A stretch of 64,000 bases of DNA from Taxillus chinensis. Taxonomy: Eukaryota; Streptophyta; Magnoliopsida; Santalales; Loranthaceae. Below are positions 9,502 to 20,439 of this stretch, one piece after another. Both the position numbers and the translations under genes were made by a program. Position 1 is the first letter of the stretch; the number at the start of each line of letters is the position of its first letter. The stretch covers positions 6,516,550 through 6,580,549 of the forward strand of contig CM042087.1 of assembly GCA_023512835.1 (NCBI GenBank), read 5' to 3'. The notes under the pieces are model-generated. The model was not told where the DNA came from. It searched no databases and saw nothing but the letters and a program-made list of their open reading frames with translations.

Positions 9502-12219
9502 TGTTGGACCCCATTTTGTCCGGGTTGGACATACTAACCCCATTTGATATATATACCTTTTTACCCATGCCATATACCTTGTTGAACAGGTCCTTAGAGA
9601 TTCCCTGTGATTTGCACAAGATGGATGCATTGACATGAACCAGGAAGCCCAAAATGGATAACCATTGCTACAAGTCCCTGAAGTGCCACAAGACCAAAAC
9701 CAGGAGATAGAGGAGGAAATTTGGAGAATAACACACTTGACCGAGCTCAATTCCGATGAAAAACGAAGAAGTTATGGCCAAAACAATTTTCATTGAAAAA
9801 AGTCAAACTTGCCAAAAGACGGTCAATGCCCCTGGTCAAACTACCCGAAAATGTGCATGTGAGGAATAGTCCGAAATGTCAATTTTTACAAATACGGGTC
9901 CTCCCAAACAATCCCCGAAAGGTTGTCTATTTTTGCATTTTGGGTGGGGGTAAAAAGGTAATTAAAAGGAAAAAAAGAAAAAATGTGACTCGTAGCCTCG
10001 AAGTGTCGGCAGGTCGAAGCTTCAAGACTCAAAGCCTTGAAGCCTCGAAGCCTCGAAGTCTCGAATCCTCGAAGACTCGAAGCCTCAAAGACTCAAAGCT
10101 TCGAAGCTGGTCATGCAGACACTCCGACCTGGCGACACTTCGACCCGTTCACCGTTGACCTTCGACCCACCAACCTTCGACCCGTTGACCATTGACTTTT
10201 GACCCTACCGACACTTCGACCCTTTGACCCGTTGACCTTTGCTGTTTGGCTTCTTTCGCTGGCTCTCTCGCTGGCATTCTCACCTGGCTACTCACGGGAC
10301 ATGTTTTAATGAGCCGGCCATCCGACGAAATCATTTTTCAACGCCTGTTGGTCACATGTGTTAAATGAAAACTTAAAAAAGGACAATCACGAGCCGCACA
10401 GGTTGCTAGACCACCTGACCACGCACGTAATCTGGAAATAAAAATACCGCATCAATAATACGGCATTAAATGCCGCAATCAATGCAATCCAACCAAATCC
10501 TTTAAAATGCGGTCCTCTGTTCAGGCGAAAGAAGAGGTTCGACCAAGGAAAAAAGGGCGAGTTTGGCAGAGAGAAAAAAAAAGAAGAGTTTGTCCAAAAA
10601 AAAAAAAAAAGTTCAGCAGGGAGAACGCCCAGTTACGCCCAGAGAGAGAGAGAACGATTCCGCCCAAAAAAACGTTAAGGCTCGCTTTTTCGTCATCCGC
10701 CCAATCTTCACATCCAATTTCCTGATCCCAAAAGCGGAACACCCGATTTTCACCCAACTCTCTCCCTTTCCCAAAACCAAAATCGCCCATCCTTTCCAAC
10801 TCCACTTTCCCTCTTATCTCGTTCCAGCCCTCTTTTTCCCAAAAAACGAAAAAACATAAAAAAAAGCAACTCCAGTCCTGCCTTTTCCTTACGTTTCCCT
10901 CACAAAAACAAAAAGAAAAACAGAAAAAAACCAGTCTCCGTTCTTTTTCATGCCCCTGCTACTCACGCCCACTTTGCTTATTGCCAGCTACCAGAAAATC
11001 TTAACCTCAAAAAATATCACTCCGGTCTCCAAATACCAGGAAATCCTCTTCACAAGTCCCGCCAGATCTGTTGGTTCCAATTCAAGCAAGTGACTATCGG
11101 CGCAGACAGGAGATCAAACAAGACTAGTGTTGTAAGCCCCAAAGTCGGTTCAGTCTTTATTCATTCATTACTTTTCAGCTTATTTACATTGATATTTGAT
11201 GTAATTCTTAATATTTCCTTGTCTTTCTTTATTGGTATGCGTTGTGTTTTCCTTGTATTTCCCTTTCCTTTGTATATGTGTATGTTGTAATATGTAAAAT
11301 ATAGCAAAAAAAAAAAAAACAAACAAAGAAAGAAAAAGAGAGAGAGAGAGCAAAGGGGAGGCATGAAGAAAAAGAAAAGAAAGAAAAAGAGTGGGTCATT
11401 TTGATTTATGGAGGTCACAATCACACACATCACTTTGTATGTTATTGTGTTAGTTCATGGTTTTATCCTTACAAAAAGAAAAAAAAGGGAGAAAATGTTT
11501 TCAAAACCAAAAGGCATTGCAAAGCCAAAAGACAAAAAAAACAAAAAACAAAAAAACAAAAAAAAAATTCAAGTCAAAACGTATTTCCACTTTTGGGAGT
11601 TCCAATTCCACGCAAAAACAAAACAAAAACAAAACGATTTTTTTAACAAAACACAAAAACCAAAAAAATGTTTTCTAACCCAAAAAAACCAAAAAAGGAA
11701 AGTAAAAAAAAAACAAAACAAAACAAAAAAAAAGAAGAAAAAAAAAAAAAAAAAAAAATGTGTTTCCATTTTTTAGGACTTCAATTTCCAAAATGAAACC
11801 AAAAAAAGCCCAAAACAAACCCCTAGGATCTCATTCTCCACTTTAAACAAAAACCCGAAACTTTTAGGATTCCCTTTAGAAATTTAGGATAAATCCATTT
11901 TTTTTTAATAAAAAACTTACCTAAATAAGAATTATAGACTATTTAGGAAACCTAACCCGATTGTGGCGAGACAAATAAAATAGAAAACCTCCTCCTAAAA
12001 TAGATACTTGAAAGGGCGCTGTAGGGGTGCTAATCCTTCCCTACACGTAACCAACTCCCGAACCCTTCTCGATAACACAGACCACACCTTTAAACTACTC
12101 AAAGTAGAGGGTATCCAACTGTACCCCAAAAAGCGGTTGGTGGCGACTCTAAATTTTCTCACCATTGGTTTAGTTTGAGCTCACCCCAAACGGGCCCCAG
12201 ACGAAAACCAGTGATGACA
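9502..12219 (+). repeat. Solo LTR of the Ogre/Tat-like family inside gag of element 2
   Basis: Starts TGTTGGACC and ends GTGATGACA, the reverse orientation of the LTR at 14670-16416. Removing it leaves the gag frame continuous from 12220 to 9501, which shows insertion into an existing gag. The flanks AGGG (9498-9501) and CGGG (12220-12223) are a near-match target duplication. Contents: a CTCGAAGCC minisatellite (9985-10245), purine-rich low-complexity sequence with long A runs (10500-11760), and the conserved 3' end with CCTTCCCTACACGTAACC (near 12035). Length is 2.7 kb against 1.75 kb for the element 2 5' LTR. It contains no gene. Confidence 0.85.
9985..10245 (+). repeat. CTCGAAG / TTCGACC minisatellite in Ogre-family solo LTR
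   Basis: Nine-to-ten-base units of the type CCTCGAAG repeat head to tail from about 9990 to 10105, with variants CTTCAAG and CTCAAAG. A second array of units TTCGACCC alternating with GTTGACC follows to about 10245. The same two unit types occur in the other two family LTRs (15595-15945 and 59385-59915) with different copy numbers. Confidence 0.85.
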
Positions 12220-12275
12220 CGGGCATTGTTGTGATTGTTCTAAACCCATGAGTCTATTCTCTGCTCGTCTGCCAT
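12220..12275 (-). pseudogene. Element 2 gag, 5' end
   Basis: The ATG at 12275 opens MADEQRIDSWV, then an in-frame TAG, then NNHNN, and the frame continues across the solo LTR into the main gag part at 9501. Charged N-terminal starts of this kind precede the gag core in Ogre/Tat elements (recalled, not searched). The TAG would stop translation after 11 residues unless read through, so this copy is dead. Confidence 0.65.
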
Positions 12276-12603
12276 TGGTTGTGGGTGTGATACCCGATTG
12301 TGGCAAGATCCGAGATTGTAAGAGTACGCAATCCTGGAAAAAGTCTGCTACCCACCTGGGTACAAGGGAATTTTTATTTGATTTTTTTTCATTTCATATG
12401 CATGTATGCATGAATGTATATATGGAGGGTTAGAAAAATTTCTAACAAACAACTTTATTGCAAACAAAACACATAATACAAACACACAATACAAATATAC
12501 AATGCCTGAAATGCCATGTAACATGAAAGCTATCGCTACATGATCTTAAGGCATTCTTCTAGTCATCTCCTAAGTAGTACAACGCCTCTTCCTCCTGGGG
12601 TGG
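12276..12603 (-). other. ORF1-gag spacer with candidate splice acceptor
   Basis: No coding capacity is visible. On the minus strand, about 58 bases upstream of the gag ATG, the run CTTTTTCCAG (plus 12334-12343) has the form of a 3' splice site, and the bases upstream are T-rich. Splicing that joins the leader to gag would let gag be translated despite the upstream ORF1. This is inference; no donor could be fixed. Confidence 0.35.
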
Positions 12604-14012
12604 TCACTCACCTGCTTCCTCCCTCTGCTGCAATATGGTCTCGACTTGTTTTACCCTCAGCTGCAACCTCTGCAGAGTTCCTTCTAATGATGCTTCTAAC
12701 CTTTGGATCTGTTGCCTTAGAGTCTGATTCTCTTGGAGGATAGCTCTCATGTCCGAAGTTAACTGTGGCTTGTGTTGTGCCCTCCAAGATATGTATGCAG
12801 GATAAACACCAGGCTTTGGACTGTTGGGCTGGATCTTGTGTGGGGTGGACCATGCCTGATACATCTTTTTGCCTTTTTCTATGAGCATGGTTCTGTCATA
12901 GGTGAAGTCACAAACTTCCATGCCAAATAGCACAGGGATAATCCGATGATGCCCAACTTGTCTTCCACCTCTGCAGTGGTGCATATGCGGTTCCTCCCCA
13001 AGGACCTAGGAGTAGGACCCAATTATAGTCCCCACAACTATAAGTCATGGAGACAACTGGCATCCATGGAGCGGTCCAAGTAATGTCATCTTTTGTGAGG
13101 TTCTCTAACTTTTTTTTTCCAGCTTTCAAAGTCTTTAGTTAGGTTCCACTTGCTGAGCGAATATCCAGTATTGTTGTGGCTGGTACCTGGTAAACAACAA
13201 GAAAACAAGGAACACTACGGGGGAAATGACCTTGCAACCAGGTGCATAGGAGAGGGAGGTGCCCCATGAACTGTCCCGAGCCTTTACTCCTCGGATAAGT
13301 AAGAGATCGAATGGTTTCAGCCAATATAGCAGGGAGTAGGGTCACATCCTTTGAGCACCTGCTGGACCAAATCTACAATTGCTCCATCGATGTGGGCTGG
13401 TATCCTCGGAAAAATGACTAGCCCATATATAGCTAGTGTAAGCAATTTGTGCGCCCCTACTTCGTCACAATTTGTATCATTTCTTTGATTATTTCCCATG
13501 GCAGATATTCCCGCCCACCATAGGTTGTGGCCGCCGGTGAGTCCCATACCTGGCTTTCCCATTATCTCAAAGAAAGCCCCTTCAACATGATCTTCTGGGC
13601 TCCGGTAGATAGATCTTCATTTTGTTTTCCATGGGGATATCCAATAATCTTCTATATTCTTCTATTGTGGGAACAAGATCTATGCCATTGAAGTCAAAGC
13701 ACCGCCGTCGAGGCTCCCAGAAATATATGGCTGCCCCAAGCATATCCTTATCGGCCGGGGCTCGGTCACATGGAGCAAATCCCCAAACTGTTGTATATAT
13801 ATGCTTTTCCTTTCGTCTGACCACTGCCTCCATATTGTCTGTACCTCTTTAGTGTAGTCCAACTGATCTTCTATGATAACATGTTCTGCCTTGTAGGCTT
13901 CTCCTAGTGGAAAATCTCCAAGGCGAAGTTAGATGTCCCCAGATGCTTGGGCCACCACTGCGACAACCTCTTTATCCTGAAGGTTTTTTAAGAGATGACT
14001 AAAAGTTGCCAT
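12604..14012 (-). pseudogene. Element 2 ORF1, DUF7745-like protein with C-terminal coiled coil
   Basis: Extra ORF between the LTR and gag. The start at 14012 (MATFSHLLKNLQ) is the first ATG in the frame. Recognisable blocks in order, split over two or three frames: MEAVVRRKEKHIYTTVWGF; FWEPRRRCFDFNGIDLVPTIEEYRRLLDIP (about 13740-13640); LLTLAIYGLVIFPRIPAHIDGAIVDL (about 13440-13370); LLPAILAETIRSLTY (about 13340); LTKDDITWTAPWMPVVSMTYSCGDYNWVLLLG (about 13110-13010); and a heptad-rich coiled coil, LRQQIQRLEASLEGTLQRLQ, before the stop. These blocks match the plant DUF7745 family as I recall it; its function is unknown. At least one stop (after ASGDI) and two frameshifts make this copy non-coding. 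Confidence 0.75.
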
Positions 14013-14649
14013 GCCTATATGAATGTCATGTTATGCATGATGAGAGGTTAGGATGGCAGTCAAATGCATAAACACTTATCTAGGTAGATGTGCAGGATAA
14101 AGGAATAAACTAATAATAATATGTGCAGGAGATGACTTAAGGACTACCCTACAAAACAAAGGTTAGTATGGCATGGAATGAGCAAACAACATGTGGGTCA
14201 ATGCCCCTGATGGGCTTCTATTGCTACACCTATCTTATTCGTTGGTTCCCAAACTTCCTTAATAGAGGGCTTTGTACACCATGGGATTTACCGGAGGGGG
14301 GTCTTAAAAGGACGTGCCTTAAAAGAACCTCAAGCTTGAGTGAGGAGTCCGAGGCCCCGTTGCGGATAATGATCAACGCGTTGGGGACCGTCTTGAACCT
14401 CGCTAACCTAAATTGTGCTAAACCCGGGTGTAGGGTTATTCATGGATGCAACAAGTAGGGAAAGCAGTAAATTATAACAATCATGGTAGTTAAAGCGTAT
14501 AAATAAATCGCAGTTAAAAAAATAAACGACAATTGTAATGGCGGTTAAACAAGTAAATCACAATTACGCCTAGAAAATAACTCTATAACAAGACAATGAA
14601 AATAACCACCTAATCCTAGTTTTAGACCTAACTCTCTAAAGTGTGTATG
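14013..14649 (-). other. Leader of element 2 between primer site and ORF1
   Basis: About 640 bases with no convincing coding frame on either strand. On the minus strand a T-rich run ends TTTTGTAG at about 14151, which could be a splice acceptor. The plus-strand open frame at 14168-14458 has no recognisable domain and is treated as chance. Confidence 0.5.
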
Positions 14650-14669
14650 TCCCCAGTGAAGTCGCCGAC
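14650..14669 (-). other. Primer-binding site of element 2
   Basis: Minus strand, directly after the LTR end ATGACA, reads G then TCGGCGACTTCACTGGGGA. This is two or three changes from TGGCGACTCCACTGGGGA, the site recalled for Ogre/Tat elements. Its position against the LTR fixes the orientation of element 2 and of all three family LTRs in the window. Confidence 0.75.
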
Positions 14670-16416
14670 TGTCATCACCTGGTTTTCGTCCGGGCCCATT
14701 TGGGGTGAGCTCAAACTAAACCAATGGTGAGAAATTTAGAGTTGCCACCAACTATTTTTGTGGTACAATTGGGTACCCTCTACTTTGAGTGGTGTAAAGT
14801 GTGGTCTGCGTTATCATAGAAGGGCTTGGGAGTTGGTTACGTGTAGGGAAGGATTAGCACCCCTACGGCGCCCTTTCGATATCTATTTTTGGAAAATGCG
14901 GTATTCTATTTATTGTCAACTGCAGGTGCTTGAGTTGGGTTTCCTAGAAAGTCTAGGCCGTTTATTTGGCTAAGTTATTTGTTGAAGTTATGGTTCAATT
15001 GATTTACCCTAAATTTCTAAAGGGAATCCTAAAAGTTTTTGTTTGAAGTGGAAAATGAAATCCTAATTTTTATTTATTTATTTTTTGTTTTTTTTGTTTT
15101 GTGTATTTTTTTGTTAAACAAAAATGTTTTGTGTTTTTTTTTGTTCTGTGTTTTTAACTTTTGAAAGCTTTTCCTTTTTTTTGTTTTATTTTGAAAACCC
15201 AAAGTCATAAATGCGTATCAAAGTAATGAACACATACATTAAGATAAACAAACGTGGAGTGTGTGATTATGACATCCACAAATAAATAAACGTAAAAGCA
15301 CTCTTTTTTTTTCTTTCTTTTTTTTCATCTTCTTTTTTTTTAATGTTTCTCCTTGCGCTCTCTGTTTTTTTTGTTTCCACTATATTTTACATATTACAAT
15401 GTACAACATACAAAAAAGGAAAATACAACGGCAAATACTAAAAATTACATCAAATATAGAGATAAGCTAAAAATGAAAACCAGGAAAATACTAAAATTAC
15501 ATTAAATATAAATACAAATAAGCCGACAATTGCCGGCAAATAAAAACACATCCCGTGAGCAAACAAGTGAGAGAACCGGTGAAAGAGGCCAAACAATGGA
15601 AGGTCGAGGTCAAAGGGTCCGATTGTTGGCAGGGTCGAAGGTTAGTGGGTCAACGGTCAACGGTCAACGGGTCGTAGGTCAATGGTCAATGGGTCGTAGG
15701 CCAAACCTCAGGGTCGAAGATCAAAGGGGCCAAGGGTCGAAGGTCCACAGGTTGAAGTGTTGGCAAGTCGAGTGTCGGCAGGGTCGAAGGGTCACTCCTC
15801 GAAGACCCGAAGCTTAGTGTGTCGGAGGTGTACATGCTTTGAGGCTTTGAGTCTTTGAGGCTTTGAGTTTTTGAGGCTTTGATGCTTTGAGTCTTTGAGG
15901 CTTCGATGCTTTGAGTCTTCAAGGCTTCGAGGTTTCGAGGCTACGAGTAAAGTTTTTTTTTGTTTTAACTTTTAATTACTTTTTTACCCCCACCCAAAAT
16001 ACGAAAATGGATGACCTTTTGGGGATTGTTTAGGCAGACCCGTATTTTCTTAAATAGATGTTTTGGAGAATTTCGCATAGTCACTTTTCCGGGCAGTTTG
16101 ACCAGGGGCATTGACCGTCTTTTGGCAGTTTTGACTTTTTCCAATGAAAGTTGTTTTTGTCATAACTTCTTTATTTTTCATCGGAATTGAGCTCGGTCAA
16201 GTGCATTATTCTCCAAATTTCCTCCCCATACCCCCTGGTATTGGTCTTGGGGTACTTCAGGGACTTATAACAATGGTTATCCATTTTGGGCTTTCCCGTT
16301 CGTGCAAGTGTATCCGTTTATGGACCTGTTTAACACAAGTATATGGCATGGGCAAGAATGGTATATAGAAAAACGTGGGGTTAGTATGTCCAACCCAGCC
16401 AAAATGGGGTCCAACA
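14670..16416 (-). repeat. 5' LTR of element 2 (Ogre/Tat-like)
   Basis: On the minus strand it runs TGTTGGACCCC to GGTGATGACA. It aligns with 9502-12219 and 57685-60342, sharing the 3' block (AGGGGTGCTAATCCTTCCCT), the T/A-rich low-complexity segment and the CGAAG minisatellite. It is shorter than both, mainly in the purine-rich segment. Plus-strand base 16417 onward (GGTAA) is the target flank, and the partner flank is outside the window. Confidence 0.85.
15595..15945 (-). repeat. GTCGAAG / GAGGCTTTGA minisatellite in element 2 LTR
   Basis: Units of the form AGGTCGAAGG and GGTCAACG fill 15595-15800. Units of the form GAGGCTTTGA, GATGCTTTGA and GAGTCTTTGA fill 15835-15945. Copy number and unit variants differ from the two solo LTRs, as expected for a fast-evolving array. 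Confidence 0.85.
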
Positions 16417-17582
16417 GGTAATACCCCCCTTATATGTCTCGTGACCTCTTTCCTGGTTGTCTATCTAAGGGGGAGTTCATCACTGAGAGGATTGCATGAT
16501 CTACGGGGGAGCAAAAGCTTTATCTATTATTTCAGTAATAACCCCCTAATATGTCTCGGATGCTCCTCCCTCTAACTTCTCACTTCCGGATCTAACTGGA
16601 CATGCATTGTTGAATCGGACTTGTGGCATGTTTGGATGTCTTTATTTCTTTAACTATGCATCTTAATCGGATAATCAATTAACCGTATCCTGGCATGTGT
16701 TTTTTCTTCCATTCTCACTCATGAATCTTAATCGAGTAACTCATATATAGTTCATTTATCTTGGCTACGATGTTCGGTATGACGGTTTCACTATATTGAC
16801 CAATGTGAACTTATGTGTTTCTAATCCGACATATGCTTATTTCTCAAGAACTTTGATTTAGTAATTCGTTTTGTATGTGTCTAGCATTCATTTTCAATAG
16901 TTCGGATTACGCTATTTTTCATATCTGTTTACATCCGTACTAATCCCAACTTGTAAAAGCTCTGTGTTCCTTTTAGTTTATCTTTGTGGAGCTACAAGGT
17001 TCCGATTCACTTTGCCTTCTCATCGAAATAATCTTGTCTAAAGTCTCGGATATGAAGTGTTATTGTACTTCGTTCTTCTTCGACTTTAAGATAGCAAAGG
17101 AATCATTTTCTCTCTTACCACACTCTGTTTCTACGGACACACTCTGTTGCTCATCCGGATATTCTTCTATGGATTATTTTTCATCCGGATGATCATTGGT
17201 TCATTTCCTCCAGACTTTTGAAACACTCAAGTCTCATCGCGTGTTTTTGAGGAATAATAATGACGGTCTATTTCAAATGCAAGTCTCGAGACAAGCAATT
17301 TCCGGAAGAAGGTATACAGCTGTCATAAATACTTTATTCGCAACCTCCACGTCACTTTTACATTCGGAGGCGCTTAAGTATCAAGATAAATGACATCGGC
17401 TTGTCGGACGGATCACTGTTCATCTCACTTAATCCCTAGACCCGCTGGCAACCACAAACTCGGTCTTATATATACTAGATTTTACCATGCAAGCATGAGT
17501 TTACATTTCCAAATGCGTAAAACCTCGTTGCTCTTCCAATCTCTAAGACCTACCTTCCTCGTCCCTCTCACACTCCCTCGAA
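16417..17582. other. Element E upstream region, no gene recognised
   Basis: AT-rich, without a credible coding frame. A short direct repeat is visible: TAATACCCCCCTTATATGTC at 16420 and a similar TAATAACCCCCTAATATGTC at 16535. A TATATATA run near 17467 lies about 115 bases upstream of the ATG at 17583 and could be a core promoter. I cannot define an LTR here; the left end of element E is hidden behind element 2. Confidence 0.45.
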
Positions 17583-18623
17583 ATGGCACCCAAGCTCTCT
17601 CTTTCAGGCGTTAATCCCGGCCATCCGGTCGATTGGCCTGCAATTTTTGATCCTCCGGCTTGGTTTTTGGACCTACGCCCTCTCCTGGAAGCCTCCCACA
17701 TTCCGAATCTGGTCTCCAATCCCGTCGACCTTCTTATCGATGATATTACTAAGTACTACCAACACATCCGCTACACCACCGATTCTATCCTTTCCCATGT
17801 TCGGGGTGAATCCATCGTCATCACCCCCGCCATCCTCCGCACCGCTCTCAACCTACCCACCGGTGAACCTCGGCGTCCGAACCCAGAATCGATGGAAGCT
17901 TTCATGGGCTGCCCTTACAAAGGGAAGGAATACAAGGTGAAGTCCTTCCAAGGTCGCTACCGGTGTATAGCGACTATTCCGAGCCGATGTCTACTGGCTC
18001 ACACATCCGCTGTGGACTCGTTTCGTATGACCTTCTTCTAGCCATGTACGGCGTCTTTGAGGGTCTCCCGATGGACCGGGGGAACCTTCTTGTTCCGATT
18101 ACTAAAGAATGGTCCCAAGAACCAATCTTTTGGGCGGATTCTCGGCATTGTCTTCAGGTATCTGCGTCCGTCCCATTTCAATGGAAGTGGCACTATACCT
18201 TTCCCCCAGGCTTACTATCTTCGCCATCTTACGCTTGATGGGACCATGATGGCACGCCGGCCTTCAGTGCTCTCCACCTCCTTCCCACCTCGGAAGAACA
18301 GGGCGATTCGGTTGGTGACCCAGCCGACGGCCATGCCCACGAAGTCGGCTCCGCTCACCGGTCCTCGTGGATTCAGTCCATTGCTGCCCCATCCATCTCT
18401 TGAGCATCCCGAGACAACATCCATCCCAAACCATCCGAGGTTGTGGGGCCCTCTCAGCCAAGTCCTCATCCAGTTGATTCTCCAGTGCCTTCTCCCGCTA
18501 ATGTCCCCGCACCTGACTCACCAGCTATTGCTGCTCGTTGATGCTTGTCGTTGCTACGGCAATGGTAAATGTCCCTCCTTCTCCTCCGGAAGCCCCTTTA
18601 CCTCCCCTACCTTAACCTCGTGA
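17583..18623 (+). pseudogene. Element E gag-like / putative plant transposon protein
   Basis: An ATG at 17583 opens MAPKLSLSGVNPGHPVDWPAIF and stays open for 152 codons, with blocks YYQHIRYTTDSILSHVRGESIVITPAILRTALNLPTGE and YRCIATIPSRC. The frame shifts near 18020 into LLAMYGVFEGLPMDRGNLLVPITKEWSQEP, then again near 18150 into HFNGSGTIPFPQAYYLRHLTLDGTMMARR, before a Pro/Ser-rich tail. The layout (a helical domain with a GxxxxITPxxLxxxLxLP-like motif, then a low-complexity tail) resembles the gag-like putative plant transposon proteins found in many large plant genomes. This is family recall, not a search. No protease or pol follows, so the carrier looks non-autonomous. Confidence 0.55.
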
Positions 18624-20427
18624 CTACCTTGACCACCGACACCTTAATGGACCTATGGTTCCGTTTTAGCCTAGCCTGACCGCCTCTATCCCCGAAAATG
18701 ACATTCGAGTGTTTTATGCCCAACACACCCAAACCCCGGAGGATATGATCATCCTGGAACCTGGACCACAACTTCCTTTTACCGGCCCATATTCCAAACG
18801 TTCTCTTCGTCACCACCTCCGGACCGGCCCATGACGCACGAGTTCCTTCTCCTACTAAAGGCCGGCCTGTCTCTCTCCTGCTGCAGCCCATCCCCGTAGT
18901 TGACATCTCTGGTCAAAGTGGATCTGCTGCTCCGGATGCCTCCGATGCTCCCGATGCGCCTCTTCTGCTGCCGACGCACCCTCCACTCCTGCGGACTCCT
19001 CGCGCCAGACACCCCCGCACCTATTCCTGCAGGGGAGTACTCGAAAGCCCCGGAGTTGGCGCTTGGACGTGCATCCTTTGGCATGGTCCACTCCAATGCT
19101 GTGCTCTCCGCTCACTGGACCGCCACGCCCAAGGCCGAGCGCCCAAATTTCGCCATCGCCGCCAAGGTTGATGCTTTAGGCGCCCAACGCCTCTCTGCCC
19201 TGACCGACTCCTCCACTTCCATCGAGCGAAAGGTGGATCTCGTCCCCTCGTCCGTTCCTTCCCTATCTACATCCTTCGTGGACCTGGCGCACACCATGGC
19301 TTGTCCTCCTACCACACCGTAGCGATCTGCCAAAATAGGGGAGAAAGTGTCATCCGATCCTTGTGCACCTTCCTCGGCTCGTCTTGAGAAGCGGTCTGCA
19401 TCTTCACCGCTTCCGGGAGTTATAATCCCCAAATGCAGCCGCTTCTCTCGGCCCTGGCTCCTCAAGTGCAGCTCCTCCTTCGACTACTCCATCTGCGGCT
19501 AAACCCTTCCTCCCATCATACGCAAATCATGATCCTCTTGATGCAAATGAACGTGTTTTTGATGCAATGACCAAGTATGCCGCATCCAATGCCGAGTGAA
19601 GATGTCTATCAGATTTGTACGCCTTCTCTCCTCAAGACATCCGGACTATTCATTCTAAGATGGGTCTGCTTACCACGAAAGGCCTAGATAACTTCTCTTG
19701 GGCGATTAAGATGGAGATGAGGTTGTTTCCATCTCTCGTACAAGGACGGACACATGCCGAGCGAAGATGTCTTGCCGTGTTGGAATGAGGGCTATCTTCC
19801 GGATATAGCCCACATTCGACATTCATCAATAGAACTGCCGAGGATAGCATACCTTGGAAAACTCTCTCATCTATCCTCATTCCGTATCGGGTTATGACAC
19901 CGCACTTCATGCCGGTTGTTTTTATGATTCCGTCCAAGCGGCTAATCTTAATTGATTCTCATCGGATTATGGAGAGCTATGTTAAAAGGAATCAATGGGA
20001 GCCACTGCGTCTTAAACCGATGAAAGCCATAAAGCAATCTGGACTTTATGAAGAAAGGGGCCTAACTCCATTAGGTCCGATCGAAAAGTGAAGGCAACGA
20101 TTCGGGGCAAGAAGCTAGTGCCGCAATAGCCCGATGGAGATAGTTGCGAGCCTTTGTCTATTTCTTCATCAAATCTATTATAAAGGTGGATGAAAGATGG
20201 AACACTATCCAAGCCTATATGAAGAAGCAGACAATGGAGCTAAGGGAGAAAGCAAGAACGATGATCTTCAAGTATAGTAAGCGTTATGTACTTTAGTGAA
20301 AATGTTGTGTAAAGGCTGTATTGTACTATGTTGTTGCTTAATGAAAATAGAAGTTATTTCTTTTTTGTATACTATCCTTTTGCTTTGCTTACCAGATCAT
20401 ATTACAAAGGGTTTTGACATATCCATA
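18624..20427 (+). other. Element E 3' internal region, no pol
   Basis: GC-rich and proline/serine coding-like up to about 19330, then mixed sequence. Short open frames exist on both strands, but none shows a retroelement, transposase or host domain. It is most likely the decayed tail of the gag-like frame followed by untranslated sequence of a large non-autonomous LTR element. Confidence 0.45.
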
Positions 20428-20439
20428 ATTGGGGGAGAT
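20428..20439 (+). other. Polypurine tract of element E
   Basis: ATTGGGGGAGAT directly precedes TGTTGGATCAAG, the usual arrangement of a polypurine tract and the start of a 3' LTR in plant LTR elements. It supports calling the next segment a 3' LTR although the matching 5' LTR is not in the window. Confidence 0.6.

Larger units (their letters stand above)
7682..16416 (-). mobile_element. Element 2: Ogre/Tat-like Ty3/gypsy element, 5' part
   Basis: Minus-strand order is 5' LTR (16416 to 14670), primer-binding site, an extra ORF (ORF1) and gag. The 3' part has been displaced by element 1, whose 5' end abuts gag at 7681. An extra ORF upstream of gag together with a TGGCGACT-like primer site is characteristic of the plant Ogre/Tat lineage (family knowledge). 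The LTR carries the AGGGGTGCTAATCCTTCCCT block common in that group. A solo LTR of the same family, in the opposite orientation, is inserted in gag at 9502-12219. No pol is visible in the window. Confidence 0.82.

Noticed and set aside
11400..11776. Lys/Asn-rich frames with poly-Lys runs
   Set aside because: Product of A-rich low complexity in the LTR at 9502-12219.
14168..14458. 96-codon open frame upstream of ORF1 on the plus strand
   Set aside because: It lies in the untranslated leader of a minus-strand element and has no recognisable domain.
14670..16416. First read as a plus-strand LTR running TGTCATCACC to GTCCAACA
   Set aside because: The primer-binding site at 14650-14669 and the conserved CCTTCCCTACACGTAACC end show that the LTR is read on the minus strand.
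18779..19465. Long overlapping frames on the minus strand at 18.8-19.5 kb
   Set aside because: GC-rich shadow of the Pro/Ser-rich plus-strand sequence. No domain, and several phases are open at once.
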